This document shows, piece after piece, positions 7,817-17,500 of a DNA stretch of 27,167 nucleotides. Under the pieces are notes generated by a model. The model ran no database searches, was not told the DNA's origin, and saw only the letters and a program-made list of their open reading frames with translations. Numbering within the stretch: position 1 is the first letter of the stretch; each line of letters starts with the position of its first letter. Both the position numbers and the translations under genes were made by a program. This stretch comes from Nitrospirota bacterium (GTDB lineage Bacteria > JACPQY01), in the NCBI GenBank assembly GCA_016180645.1, contig JACPAV010000042.1, positions 1 through 27,167 of the forward strand. The letters run 5' to 3'.

Positions 7817-7835
7817 GTCAATATTCAAGATTGAC
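7817..7835. repeat. Inverted repeat downstream of the recombinase gene
   Basis: GTCAAT-N7-ATTGAC, 12 nt after the recombinase stop. Possible recombinase core site or transcript-end hairpin; it lacks the 11-bp arms of a canonical dif site. Confidence 0.35.
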
Positions 7836-7889
7836 CCCCTGCCCTATTCGCTCAGTATAGCACGCCCCGACCGGCCGAAAGTTTCCCAC

Positions 7890-7937
7890 GGAAGGCCGAG
7901 GACGGGAACGGGGGTGAGGCGGTTGATGGTCGGGCCG
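7890..7937 (-). pseudogene. 48-bp remnant of an RCC1-gene 3' end
   Basis: This stretch matches 8213-8260, the last codons of the giant lipoprotein gene, at 44 of 48 positions. On the minus strand it still reads PTINRLTPVPVLGLP, like TTITRLTPVPVVGLP of the intact gene, but the stop codon position is TGG. With the copy at 8213-8260 it makes an imperfect direct repeat flanking the two micro-ORFs. It is either a relic of a lost paralogue or of a cassette insertion. Confidence 0.7.
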
Positions 7938-7939
7938 GC

Positions 7940-8023
7940 TTATGCCCGCTTCTTGGTTGGGATCAGGGCGATCACGCCCAAGATGAGCGTGACGAGAGAC
8001 ATGAAAACGAGTGCTTTTACCAT
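7940..8023 (-). CDS. 27-aa single-span membrane miniprotein
   Basis: ATG 8023 immediately follows the TAG of the 61-aa ORF (TAGATG), and the frame ends at TAA 7940. The product, MVKALVFMSLVTLILGVIAL plus IPTKKRA, is one hydrophobic helix with a positively charged C-terminal tail, a credible membrane miniprotein. No Shine-Dalgarno of its own, so translation would depend on re-initiation. Such short frames can arise by chance; the tight junction and clear helix support it only moderately. Confidence 0.4.
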   Translation of the reverse strand: MVKALVFMSLVTLILGVIALIPTKKRA

Positions 8024-8209
8024 CTAGTCATCGCCGCCTTTTCTCCAGAAGTACCAACTGATCACGAAGAGAAGTATAACATTCACGAGTCCCACCGGCA
8101 AGAACCACCATTTCCATTGTGGATTGGAGGCGAATCCGAAGATGAAAACTGCGAAGGCAACGGCGATCAGAGTCAGACAAAGCTTTGAGACCTCGCGGAA
8201 CCATTTCAT
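8024..8209 (-). CDS. 61-aa two-span membrane protein
   Basis: Its ATG overlaps the stop codon of the giant lipoprotein gene (TAATG at 8207-8211), a typical translational coupling. The product has two hydrophobic helices, about residues 9-27 (KLCLTLIAVAFAVFIFGFA) and 35-53 (WFLPVGLVNVILLFVISWY), and a charged tail WRKGGDD. No family recognised. It probably sits in the inner membrane and is co-expressed with the lipoprotein. The next micro-ORF follows directly. Confidence 0.55.
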   Translation of the reverse strand: MKWFREVSKLCLTLIAVAFAVFIFGFASNPQWKWWFLPVGLVNVILLFVISWYFWRKGGDD

Positions 8210-11200
8210 TACGGCAGGCCGACGACGGGAACGGGGGTGAGGCGGGTGATGGTCGTGCCGTCGCCAATTTGTCCTCTATAGTTCCACCCCCAGCATCGCG
8301 CGGTGCCATCGGCCACCACAGCGCAGGAGTGCCGTCCACCCGCGACCAACCCAACCGAATTGGACATATTCGAAACCTGCACCGGTGTGCTCTTGCCAGC
8401 CGTGGTTCCATCACCGAGTTGCCCGTTGCTGTTGTCTCCCCAGCACTTGACAGTGCCGTCCGCGAGCAACGCGCAGTTATGATCATGGTGCCCTATGACG
8501 GCAACCGCGGCAGTGAGACTTGAGACAACGGTGGGCAAAGTTTTCCCGAGACCGCTGCCATCACCCAGCTTGCCTGCCGTGTTCTGCCCCCAGCACTTCA
8601 CGATACCGGTTGATAGAATGGAGCAGGTGTGCTGGTAGCTGGCGCTGATTCCCACCACGGCGGAAAGGCTTGCAACCGGGATTGGCGTGAGCCGTTGGAT
8701 GGTCGTCCCGTCTCCGAGTTGTCCATTTACGTTCCAACCCCAACACATGACCGTGCCATCCGATTTGAGCCCGCAGGTGTGAGTATCTCCCGCAGAAATG
8801 CCAACCAGTCCAGAGAGGGACGGCACGGCTGCAGGAGTCTTCTTGGTCGTCAGGGTCCCGTCACCAATTTGCCCATAGTTATTCGCCCCCCAGCACTTCG
8901 CGGTGCCATCGGAGATGACCGCGCAGACGTGACCCGAAACGATAGTTTCGTCTCCTCCACAGTCCATGGCGATGACGCCGGTTAGCGTGGATACTGCGGC
9001 CGGCGAGTACCGATTTGTCGTTGTTCCATCGCCAAGCTGTCCATTGTTGTTCTCGCCCCAACATCGTACCGTTCCATCAGACCCGAGCGCGCACGAATAG
9101 TACGCGCCACCGCAAATCGCCGTTGATGACGAAAGGGAGCTTACTTGGACAGGCGTTGATCTGTTGCTGGTCGTGCCGTCTCCGAGCTGTCCGTCGGAAT
9201 TCCCGCCCCAGCATTTTGCCGTCCCGTCCGAGAGAAGCGCACAGACATGGCCTTCTCCCTCGGCCAGGCCAAGTCTCCACGGGCGGCCCGGGCCGCCGCG
9301 GCCGGAGGAGGATTCGTGGAGGCGTGGGAGTTTCACGCCGAGGGGACCGCTGAGGTTGGTGACGGCGACCGGCACCATGGTTTCGTTTGTTGTACCGTCT
9401 CCGAGAAGCCCGACGGTGTTGTTTCCCCAGCACCTTGCTGTCCCATCTGAAAGAACAGTACATGCGTGAACGTCCCCTGCCGCGAGAGCGACGGCGCCGC
9501 TTAGGTTGGAGACCACCACCGGCGTACTCCTGTCTATTGTCGTCGCATCGCCAAGCTGACCAACATTGTTTTTGCCCCAACATTTCACAGTCCCATTTGA
9601 AAGGATAGAACAAGTAAAGGCACTGCCAGCCCAAATGTCTACCGCACCCGTTAGAGAGGATACGGGCACCGGTGTGATCTTGTCCACAGTCGTTCCGTCG
9701 CCCAATTGGCCATATGCGTTGTATCCCCAGCATTTCACGGTACCGTCCAAGATCAAGGAACAGGTGTATTGACTACCCCCCGCAATGGTGACAGCGCCGG
9801 TTAGACTCAACACGGCTACGGGCGTATTCCTATCTACTGTCGTTCCATCGCCCAACTGGCCAAGGTTGTTGAACCCCCAGCATTTCGCTGTGCCGTTCGA
9901 GATAAGGGAACAAGCGTGGGCGTCTCCCCCCGTGACTGCGACGCCGCCAGACAACGTGGAAACGGCGACTGGTGTGGGTCTAGACGAGCCTAAGGAGTAC
10001 AACGACGTTCCGTCGCCAATTTGGCCGGTGAAATTGTATCCCCAGCATTTGACAGTACCGTCTGAAAGAAGCGCGCAGCTATGATTGCCCCCCCCCGCGA
10101 CTGCCACGGCGCCGGATAGGCTGGACACGACTGCGGGCGTCGGCTTATCCGCCGTCGTGCCATCCCCGAGTTGGCCGGCACCGTTGGATCCCCAGCATTT
10201 TACCGAGCCGTCCGACATTAGGCCACAGGTGTGGTGGATCCCTGCCGCAACGGCGATCGCACCGGACAGGGTGGACACAGCTAGCGGCATGTTTCTATCC
10301 AGCGTCGTACCGTCGCCTAATTGGCCATAGTCGTTCCAGCCCCAGCATTTGACGGTTCCGTCGGCGGCCAGCACGCAGGTGTGATCGCTACCTGCCGTGA
10401 CGGCCTGGATGTTTCCACCGGTTGGGCCGCCACCACCGGAAGTTGTCGCGTTCGCTTCGTTGGAGAAGGCGGAGTTGTTGGCGCCGGTATAGGCGTAGAC
10501 GCGGTAGAAGTATTGGGTGGAGGGGGTGAGGCCGGCGATGCTCATGGTAATTACGTTGGCGGAGGCGGGCCCAAGGTACGCGTACGATCCCCCTGCCCCG
10601 ATTTTCTGGTCGACCTTGAAGCCGTCTTCGTTGGCGGAGTTGTCGGTCCAGCTCAGGTTGATCTGAGTGGACGAGACGGCAGTCGCGGTCAATCCGCTCG
10701 GCGCGGCGGGCGTGCAGACGCCGCCCTCGTCCGTGCTCCCGTCGCAGTTGTTGTCGATTCCGTCGCAGATTTCGATTCCTGGATTACCCACCGTGGCCGA
10801 GCATTGAGTCGCCGTCCCATCGGCTTTGCACACGAAGGTCCCGGAAGACTGACACGCCCCCTGCCCTGCGGTGCAGGCTTGCCCCTTGTTGACGAAGTCC
10901 TCATCGCTCGAAGCGTCGCAGTCGTTGTCGAGGTTGTCGCAAAGTTCAGCGCTAGGCGCCAGGCTCGAGGCGCAAACAAGAGAACCACTTGTGCAGGTTT
11001 GCGTGCCTGCCGCGCAAACGCCGGGCTGGGCCGTTGTGCAGCTTCCGCCGCCACTCACCCCATTGTCGATCGTTCCGTTGCAGTCATTGTCCAGCCCGTC
11101 GCAGAGTTCCGATGTCGGGAGGATTTCTCCGGTGCAGGTGCCCCAGAGGCCGCCGGAGCAGGTCTGGGAGCCGGTTTTGCAGGCACCGATCGTGTTCGTC

Positions 11201-14200
11201 CCGCTGGGACCGCTGTAACAGACTTGGGTGGTCCCATTCGTGCATTGACAGATCTCGTCGATCTTCCCGTTGCAGTCGTTGTCGATCCCGTCGCCGCAGA
11301 CCTCGCTCGTCTGGGCCAGAGTTTGCACGCACACCAGAAGCCCCGACTGGCACTGTTGAGTCCCGCCCGAACAGATGCCGGTCTTAGTCGTGGAGCAGAA
11401 GGACCCGCCCGTATTCTCGTCCACCTTTCCATCGCAGTTGTTGTCGAGGCCGTCGCACATTTCGGCGCCAGGCGCCAGGCTCGAGGCGCAAGCAAGAATT
11501 CCGGCGGAGCATTTCATCGTGCCGGCGGCGCACACGCCAAGGGCGGTAGTCGAGCAGGAGGAGCCGCCGAGCCCGTCGTCCACCTTCCCGTCGCAGTTGT
11601 TGTCGAGGTTGTCGCAGATTTCCACGTTCCCGGGGAACTTGGCCTTGTTGGCGTCGTCGCAGTCACCGGGCTTCGCGACGGCCACGTACCCGGCGGTCGG
11701 AGCGCAACCTTGAACAAATCCACCGTCCGTGTAGCCATCGCCGTCCGCGTCCTTGTAGCTGATGGCGCTTTGAGGAACGTCGTCCACCTTTCCGTTGCAG
11801 TCGTTGTCGGCCCCGTCGCAGACTTCAGTTCCTTTGGGAAAGGCTTTCGCGTTGGCATCGTCGCAATCGACTCCCGCCACGAATCCATCGCCGTCCTTGT
11901 CCTCGCCCACCTGGATCTCCGCCGTGGCCGTGCCGCTCCCTTTCTTGGGATCTTCAACCACGACGCTCAGGTTGTACTTGCCGCTCTCGGAAGGCGCCGT
12001 CCATTCCGCCTGGGGATCATCGCCTTTGTAGCTCGTCGGCGCCTTCTTCTTTCCGGGATTCTCTTTCACCTTTTCCAACTTTCCACCGGATGCGACCCAC
12101 GCGTAGCTCAGCTTGTCCCCGTCCGGATCAGAAGCCGTCACGCTCACCACGAGGCTCTCTCCCGGCGATGCGATCTTCTTGGGGATGGAAAGCTCTCCCA
12201 CGGTGGGTGGGCTGTTGATGTCGATCGATTTGTCGACTACGACGCAGGCCCCGCAGGCCGCCGCCCCGCCCGTCTCGACCTCCTCATCCGCTTCCACGTC
12301 CGATCCGCCGCCGCCCTTTGCGCTGATGCTGTGTTTCACTTTGACTTTCACTTTCTGTTTCGTCGGCGCGATCACGCAATACTTCCCGTTCGCATCCGTG
12401 GCCACCATCTGGCTCCCCACGCGCACCGAGGCGCCGTTGACCGCCTTCCCCTTCTGATCGGTGATCGTGCCGCTCACGCAGGAGTCTCCAACCTCCATGA
12501 CAATGTCGGCGAGAACGCACTTGGTCTGTCCTCCGCCGCAGTTGCCGCCGCCCACGATCTTCACCTTCTGCGATTTCTTATGATTCTTGCTCTTCCCGCG
12601 ATCGTAGTAGTTGAAGTTGAGGTCCACTTCCGCCGGCGCCGTCTCGAGACAGTAATTCCCGCCCTGATCGCTGGCGGCGTACGATGAGCCGGCCATGACG
12701 GAGGTGTTCTTGAGCAGGTTCCCGGCGTCATCCTCGATCTTGCCCCGCACACAGCCGACGTCGGCCTTTTTCACCTCGACGACTCCGATCTCCACCGGTG
12801 GGGCCGACACGCACTCACCCGGCCCGGGCGTAAAGCCCGGCACGGCGATCGTCTGCTTCGCGGGGGCAAATTTGAGGTAGGACTGGGGGTAGTACGCCGC
12901 CATGGGATTCTGCGATATCGTGAGATCGACGGCGTCCGCCGCCGCGAGCGCCAGGCTGAACGCGCCCTTGTCGTCCGTCGTGGCAGAGGTTCCACCGCCA
13001 TTGACGACCGCGCCCGCCACCCCCTTGCCACCGGATTCCTGGACTTTCCCGCGCACTTCCCGGAGTTTTGGCGGCGCGATGAGGATATCGCCCACGTCCG
13101 TGCACGCCTCCGACGGCGTCACGCACGTGGAAGCCGTGTCGGGCGCCGTCACGTCCTTCCGGGCCAGGATCTCCTTCATCTTGATCGTGCCCCAGCTCGG
13201 GTTGTCCACCCCCTGCCCGGCCTGGATCTCCAGGGTACCGTTTCGCATGACATCCAGACAGAACTTTCCGTCATCGCCCGTCGGGAGGATCTTCTTGTTT
13301 GACCATCCGTAGGTGCCGTTGCAAAAAGCCGAGGGGTAACTCTTTCCTTGCGAACAGACGTGGAGGTTCTTGACCGCCTCCCCGCACGCGTCCACGATTC
13401 GGCCGCGCACGCAGTGATGGGTATCGACAGCCTGGTCCACGTTCCACCACGAGAAGTGCTTCGCCTTGAATTGCATGAACTGGACGCCGCTGTCCTCCAC
13501 CACGGAGGCCACGACCGGATTCCCCGCCTCGTCCAGCTCGGGGACCCACGTCCCGAGCGCCTCGTCGATGTACCAGACTTCGATGGAGTCGCCGATCACA
13601 TACGGCGCGCCGGTCTTGGGATTGAGGGACCCGGTGGGAATTTTGAGCTTCACGTCCGCGGGGCTGTTGAGCTTCGGGATGGCGTTGCCTGCTTCATCGC
13701 GAAGCGTGATGTTCGCGTACACCACCGAAGCGAGTTCGACCGATTCGCCCACGGTCTCGCCATTCGCCCGCTTCACTGCCCGTTTCGATGCGCCGCGGAC
13801 GCCCCCGCGCACCCCGCCCCGAACGCCTTGGACGGCCACGAAGCCTCCGGGGAATTCGCTGGACGCTTCCCGCGGGTTGCCGACGACCACTTCCGCCTTA
13901 ACGGGACCGCTGGTCCCCAACGCGGCGGCGGCATTCGGGATCTGGACGGAAATCGAATTGTCCGGCGCTTTCAGCTCGGCCGTGCCGGATTCGGAAATGG
14001 CCAGGGACTGAACAAATTGGACCGGCTGAACCGAAAGCGGAACTTGTTTCGTTCCCGCCGCCAGCTCCATCACCTGCGCTTGAGGGGCGTAACCGGCCAT
14101 GTCCGCCACGACGGAGACGTTGCCCGAGGGCGACTCGACGGCGAAGTTCCCCTGCCCGTCCGTCGTGGCCGAAGCGATCTTGGTCGGGTCGTCGATGGAC

Positions 14201-14439
14201 GTGACGCGAATGCTGGCACCCGCGAGAGGGGATTTGGATTCCGAGTCGGAAAGCTGGCCGACCAGTTGGGTGGTGCCCTTGGCAGCCGAAGATGCCTCCG
14301 ACGCACCGCCGGACAGCTTTTTCCCCATGATCCGGCCTCCCTTGGATTCGCAAGAAGAGAGGCTGATGAGCAGAGCGGCAGCCAAGAGAATTGTGATAGC
14401 AGAAGCCAAGCTAAGCGGGCTCCTCCCCCGAGGATTCAT
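8209..14439 (-). CDS. Giant lipoprotein A: carboxypeptidase-like, MopE, FN3 and 14 RCC1 motifs
   Basis: A 2076-aa exported protein. ATG 14439 gives a lipoprotein signal MNPRGRSPLSLASAITILLA.. with lipobox ending Cys30; the frame upstream to 14517 holds the promoter and is not coding. Order (approximate residues): carboxypeptidase-regulatory-like fold 55-130; GVRGG tract about 201-216; cys-containing carboxypeptidase-like modules 345-735; Ig/PKD-like 741-845; seven MopE-type motifs (CDGxDNxCDGxxDE) with cys-rich spacers 845-1250; FN3 1250-1335; RCC1 motifs 1340-2076. I count 14 CWG motifs, and a linker (LPRLHESSSGRGG..) separates motifs 7 and 8, so two seven-bladed propellers are likely. Each blade has two Cys (HTC..KCWG). 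Probably surface-exposed; ligand unknown. The stop overlaps the 61-aa gene. Confidence 0.9.
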   Translation of the reverse strand: MNPRGRSPLSLASAITILLAAALLISLSSCESKGGRIMGKKLSGGASEASSAAKGTTQLVGQLSDSESKSPLAGASIRVTSIDDPTKIASATTDGQGNFAVESPSGNVSVVADMAGYAPQAQVMELAAGTKQVPLSVQPVQFVQSLAISESGTAELKAPDNSISVQIPNAAAALGTSGPVKAEVVVGNPREASSEFPGGFVAVQGVRGGVRGGVRGASKRAVKRANGETVGESVELASVVYANITLRDEAGNAIPKLNSPADVKLKIPTGSLNPKTGAPYVIGDSIEVWYIDEALGTWVPELDEAGNPVVASVVEDSGVQFMQFKAKHFSWWNVDQAVDTHHCVRGRIVDACGEAVKNLHVCSQGKSYPSAFCNGTYGWSNKKILPTGDDGKFCLDVMRNGTLEIQAGQGVDNPSWGTIKMKEILARKDVTAPDTASTCVTPSEACTDVGDILIAPPKLREVRGKVQESGGKGVAGAVVNGGGTSATTDDKGAFSLALAAADAVDLTISQNPMAAYYPQSYLKFAPAKQTIAVPGFTPGPGECVSAPPVEIGVVEVKKADVGCVRGKIEDDAGNLLKNTSVMAGSSYAASDQGGNYCLETAPAEVDLNFNYYDRGKSKNHKKSQKVKIVGGGNCGGGQTKCVLADIVMEVGDSCVSGTITDQKGKAVNGASVRVGSQMVATDANGKYCVIAPTKQKVKVKVKHSISAKGGGGSDVEADEEVETGGAAACGACVVVDKSIDINSPPTVGELSIPKKIASPGESLVVSVTASDPDGDKLSYAWVASGGKLEKVKENPGKKKAPTSYKGDDPQAEWTAPSESGKYNLSVVVEDPKKGSGTATAEIQVGEDKDGDGFVAGVDCDDANAKAFPKGTEVCDGADNDCNGKVDDVPQSAISYKDADGDGYTDGGFVQGCAPTAGYVAVAKPGDCDDANKAKFPGNVEICDNLDNNCDGKVDDGLGGSSCSTTALGVCAAGTMKCSAGILACASSLAPGAEMCDGLDNNCDGKVDENTGGSFCSTTKTGICSGGTQQCQSGLLVCVQTLAQTSEVCGDGIDNDCNGKIDEICQCTNGTTQVCYSGPSGTNTIGACKTGSQTCSGGLWGTCTGEILPTSELCDGLDNDCNGTIDNGVSGGGSCTTAQPGVCAAGTQTCTSGSLVCASSLAPSAELCDNLDNDCDASSDEDFVNKGQACTAGQGACQSSGTFVCKADGTATQCSATVGNPGIEICDGIDNNCDGSTDEGGVCTPAAPSGLTATAVSSTQINLSWTDNSANEDGFKVDQKIGAGGSYAYLGPASANVITMSIAGLTPSTQYFYRVYAYTGANNSAFSNEANATTSGGGGPTGGNIQAVTAGSDHTCVLAADGTVKCWGWNDYGQLGDGTTLDRNMPLAVSTLSGAIAVAAGIHHTCGLMSDGSVKCWGSNGAGQLGDGTTADKPTPAVVSSLSGAVAVAGGGNHSCALLSDGTVKCWGYNFTGQIGDGTSLYSLGSSRPTPVAVSTLSGGVAVTGGDAHACSLISNGTAKCWGFNNLGQLGDGTTVDRNTPVAVLSLTGAVTIAGGSQYTCSLILDGTVKCWGYNAYGQLGDGTTVDKITPVPVSSLTGAVDIWAGSAFTCSILSNGTVKCWGKNNVGQLGDATTIDRSTPVVVSNLSGAVALAAGDVHACTVLSDGTARCWGNNTVGLLGDGTTNETMVPVAVTNLSGPLGVKLPRLHESSSGRGGPGRPWRLGLAEGEGHVCALLSDGTAKCWGGNSDGQLGDGTTSNRSTPVQVSSLSSSTAICGGAYYSCALGSDGTVRCWGENNNGQLGDGTTTNRYSPAAVSTLTGVIAMDCGGDETIVSGHVCAVISDGTAKCWGANNYGQIGDGTLTTKKTPAAVPSLSGLVGISAGDTHTCGLKSDGTVMCWGWNVNGQLGDGTTIQRLTPIPVASLSAVVGISASYQHTCSILSTGIVKCWGQNTAGKLGDGSGLGKTLPTVVSSLTAAVAVIGHHDHNCALLADGTVKCWGDNSNGQLGDGTTAGKSTPVQVSNMSNSVGLVAGGRHSCAVVADGTARCWGWNYRGQIGDGTTITRLTPVPVVGLP
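8213..8260. repeat. Partner copy of the 48-bp direct repeat
   Basis: Coding 3' end of giant lipoprotein A; matches 7890-7937 at 44 of 48 positions in the same orientation. The interval between the copies (7938-8212) holds just the two micro-ORFs. Confidence 0.8.
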
Positions 14440-14445
14440 GCCCGA

Positions 14446-14474
14446 ATTGTGAGGAAAATTGGTATCAATGTCAA
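14446..14474 (-). promoter_or_regulatory. Promoter of giant lipoprotein A (near leaderless)
   Basis: On the complement, TTGACA (14469-14474) and CACAAT (14446-14451) with a 17-nt spacer. The -10 ends 6 nt from the ATG, so transcription should begin at about the start codon. The spacing TTGACA-N29-ATG is identical in giant lipoprotein B. Confidence 0.65.
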
Positions 14475-14503
14475 GGCAGAAATCACGCCAGGGGCGCCAC
14501 TTG

Positions 14504-14517
14504 GTGACGGAGGTCAC
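14504..14517 (-). promoter_or_regulatory. CRP/FNR-like operator upstream of lipoprotein A
   Basis: GTGACCTCCGTCAC on the complement, that is TGTGA-N6-TCACC, close to the CRP-family consensus TGTGA-N6-TCACA. Its centre is about 71.5 bp upstream of the predicted transcription start, a classic class I activator position. Between site and -35 a 23-bp block (14480-14502) is conserved with lipoprotein B (21 of 23). Confidence 0.6.
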
Positions 14518-14575
14518 AATTCAAAATATCTGGAATCCACCCTGCCTGAGTGGAGGATGGGAGCGGTCGACGCAG

Positions 14576-17500
14576 CTACGGAAGAAGAACCTGGACCGGT
14601 GTGTCTTTCCAGGCCATTCCGTCGCCGATCAATCCTGAGTTGTTGGATCCCCAGCAGGAAAGAGTGCCCGGCGATTGTACGCCGCAGGAATGGATTGACC
14701 CGACTGTGATCGAAGTCCAATTTGTGGCCGTGCCAACCTGCGTGGGGGCGAGTTTTTGTGTAATGGTTCCGTCGCCGAGCTGGCCGTACGAATTGATGCC
14801 CCAGCATGAAAGGCTTCCCGGCGATTGGATCCCGCAAGTGTGACTTGGGCCGGTGGTGATCGAAGTCCAGCTTGTCGCCGTGCCGACCTGGGTGGGGGTG
14901 AATCTTTGCGTCGTCGTTCCGTCACCGAGCTGACCCGATCCATTCTGGCCCCAGCACGAGAGGATGCCCGGCGATTGGACGCCGCAGGTGTGTGTGTAGC
15001 CGGTGGTGACCGAGGTCCAATTTGTGGCCGGCCCGACCTGCACGGGGGTGAGTTTCTGAATAGTCGTTCCGTCGCCGAGTTGGCCGTACGCATTGATGCC
15101 CCAGCACGAGAGTATGCCCGGCGATTGGACGCCGCAGGTATGGGTTGAGCCGGCTGTGGCCGAGGTCCAATTTGTGGCCGTCCCGACCTGTACGGGGGTG
15201 AGTCTTTGCGTAACAGACCCGTCGCCGAGTTGACCGTAAGCGTTCACTCCCCAGCACCAAAGGGATCCCGGTGATCGTATGCCGCAGGTGTAGCCTGAGC
15301 CCGTTGTGACCGCGGTCCAGTTCGTGGCCGTTCCGACCTGCACAGGGGTGAGTTGTTGCGTAACGGAGCCGTTGCCAAGCTGGCCGTAGCCGTTCAACCC
15401 CCAGCACCAGAGCGTACCGGTGGATTTGACGGCGCAGGTATGCAATGTCCCGGTCGAGATCGCAAGCCAGTCGGTATTGGAGCCCAGTTGAACTGGAGCC
15501 GCCCGGCTGGAGGTCGTCCCGTCGCCGAACTGTCCGTAGAGGTTTATCCCCCAGCACCACGCCGTTCCAGTGGCCCGCCGAGCGCAGGAATGGTAGTAGC
15601 TTGCCTGCGCCGTCGTCCAGTCTGAGGCGACTCCGACGGTGACAGGGATCTTGTAGTTCGGCAGGCTTCCGGACCCCGTTTGGCCCGAGGTGTTGTCTCC
15701 CCAACATTTCACCGAGCCATCCTGGAGTCGGGCGCACACGAACGAATCCCCCCCGCTCAATTCCACCACACCGGTCAGACCGATCACCGCAACGGGAGTG
15801 GACGATGCGACGGTCGAGCCGTTTCCCAATTGCCCGTTGGAATTGGATCCCCAGCATTTGACGGTTGAATCGGAGAGAAGGGCGCAGGAGTGACTATCCT
15901 CGGCCAGGACGGCGACCGCTGAGGATATTCCCGAGACGACGACGGGAGTGGTCCCGTATCCCGAACCCCAGCATTTCACGGCGCCATCCGCGAGAGCCGC
16001 ACAGGCGTGGAATCCTTCCGCGCTGACGCCGACGGCCGTGGAGATTCCAACCACGGCTACGGGCAAGTTGGACAGCGTGACGGAACTTCCATCGCCCAGT
16101 TGTCCCATGCCGTTGTCGCCCCAGCACTTAACGGTAGCGTCGGCCATCAGAGCGCAGTTCGAAGATTCATCGGTGGACAGGGTGACGACTCCCATCAGCC
16201 CGACGACACTGACCGGAGTGGTTGAATTCACGGTCGTGCCATCGCCGAGTTGCCCGTCATAGTTGGACCCCCAGCATCGAACGGTGGAATCGGCGAGGAC
16301 GGCACACTGATGGCTGGCTCCCCCGTCCACCGCTTTCGCACCCGTCAGGCCCGAGATGGTCGCAGGCGAGCCTGAGTTCGTCCAGCATTTCACAGAACCA
16401 TCCGACAAAACCGCGCAGTTGTTGGATGCGCCCGATCCGACGTTCTCGACGCCCACGAGGCCGCTCACTTGAACGGGTACGCCGCCGAAGGCGCCGCCCC
16501 AGCAGCGCACCGTCGTGTCGGCCATGATCGCGCACGTTTGACTCCAGCCCCCGTCCAGCCGTTTCTGAACGAAACCCGCAGGCGTGGTCCCTCCCGCTTC
16601 GTTGGAGTAGGCTGAGTTGTCCGCGCCGAGGAATGCAGCCACACGATAGGTGTACGTCGTCCCACCCGAGAGACCCATGCTGGAGTACGACATAATGTTT
16701 GGGCCGACCGTGGCAAGGGCTGCAAAGGCGCCGCCGCCGATTTTCTGCTCGACCACGAATCCCGCCTCGTTTGAAGCGTTGTCCGCCCAGCTCAGATTGA
16801 TCCGGGAGGACGAGACGATGACCGCCATGAGATTGCTCGGAGCGGCAGGGGCGCAGATGCCGCCTTCGTCCGTGCTGCCGTCACAGTCGTTGTCCATCCC
16901 ATCGCAAATTTCAGTAGCGGGAGCGCCGGGAATCGCCGAGCATTCCGTCCCGGTTCCATCAGCCTTGCAGGAGAAAGTCCCTGTCGACTGGCACGCCCCC
17001 TGCCCCGCCGAGCATGCCTGTCCCTTGTTGGTGAATTCCTCATCTGTGCTTCCATCGCAGTCGTTGTCGAGGTTGTCGCAGATGTCGGCACTGGGCGCGA
17101 GGCTTGAGGCGCAAGCCAGGCTTCCTGCCGTGCATTGCTGCGTGCCCGCGGAGCAGACTCCCGCCTGAGTCGAAGTGCAACTCGCAGCCCCCAGCCCGTT
17201 GTCCACCGCGGCGTCGCAATCGTTGTCCTTGCCGTCGCACGTCTCCAAAGCCGGCAGAACTTCTCCGGTACAGTTTCCCCAAATGCCTCCCGCACAGGTC
17301 TGCGTGCCCGCTTTGCAGGATCCTACGTTCCTCGTGCTTGCTGCGCCGCTGTAGCAGGACTGGCTGCTTCCATCGCTGCACTGGCAGACTTCATCGATCC
17401 TGCCGTTGCAATCGTTGTCGATCCCATCGCCGCACACCTCGGAGGTTTGCGCGAGGGTTTGAACACAGACCAGACTGCCCGACCGGCACTGCTGAGTCCC

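Noticed and set aside
10321-12687. 788-codon plus-strand frame opposite lipoprotein A
   Set aside because: Antisense shadow caused by high GC and the repetitive MopE/carboxypeptidase-like coding; no domains, signal or RBS, while the minus strand has clear domains.
13348-14709. 453-codon plus-strand frame
   Set aside because: Crosses the lipoprotein A start, its promoter and the end of lipoprotein B; low-complexity His/Arg-rich translation, antisense shadow.
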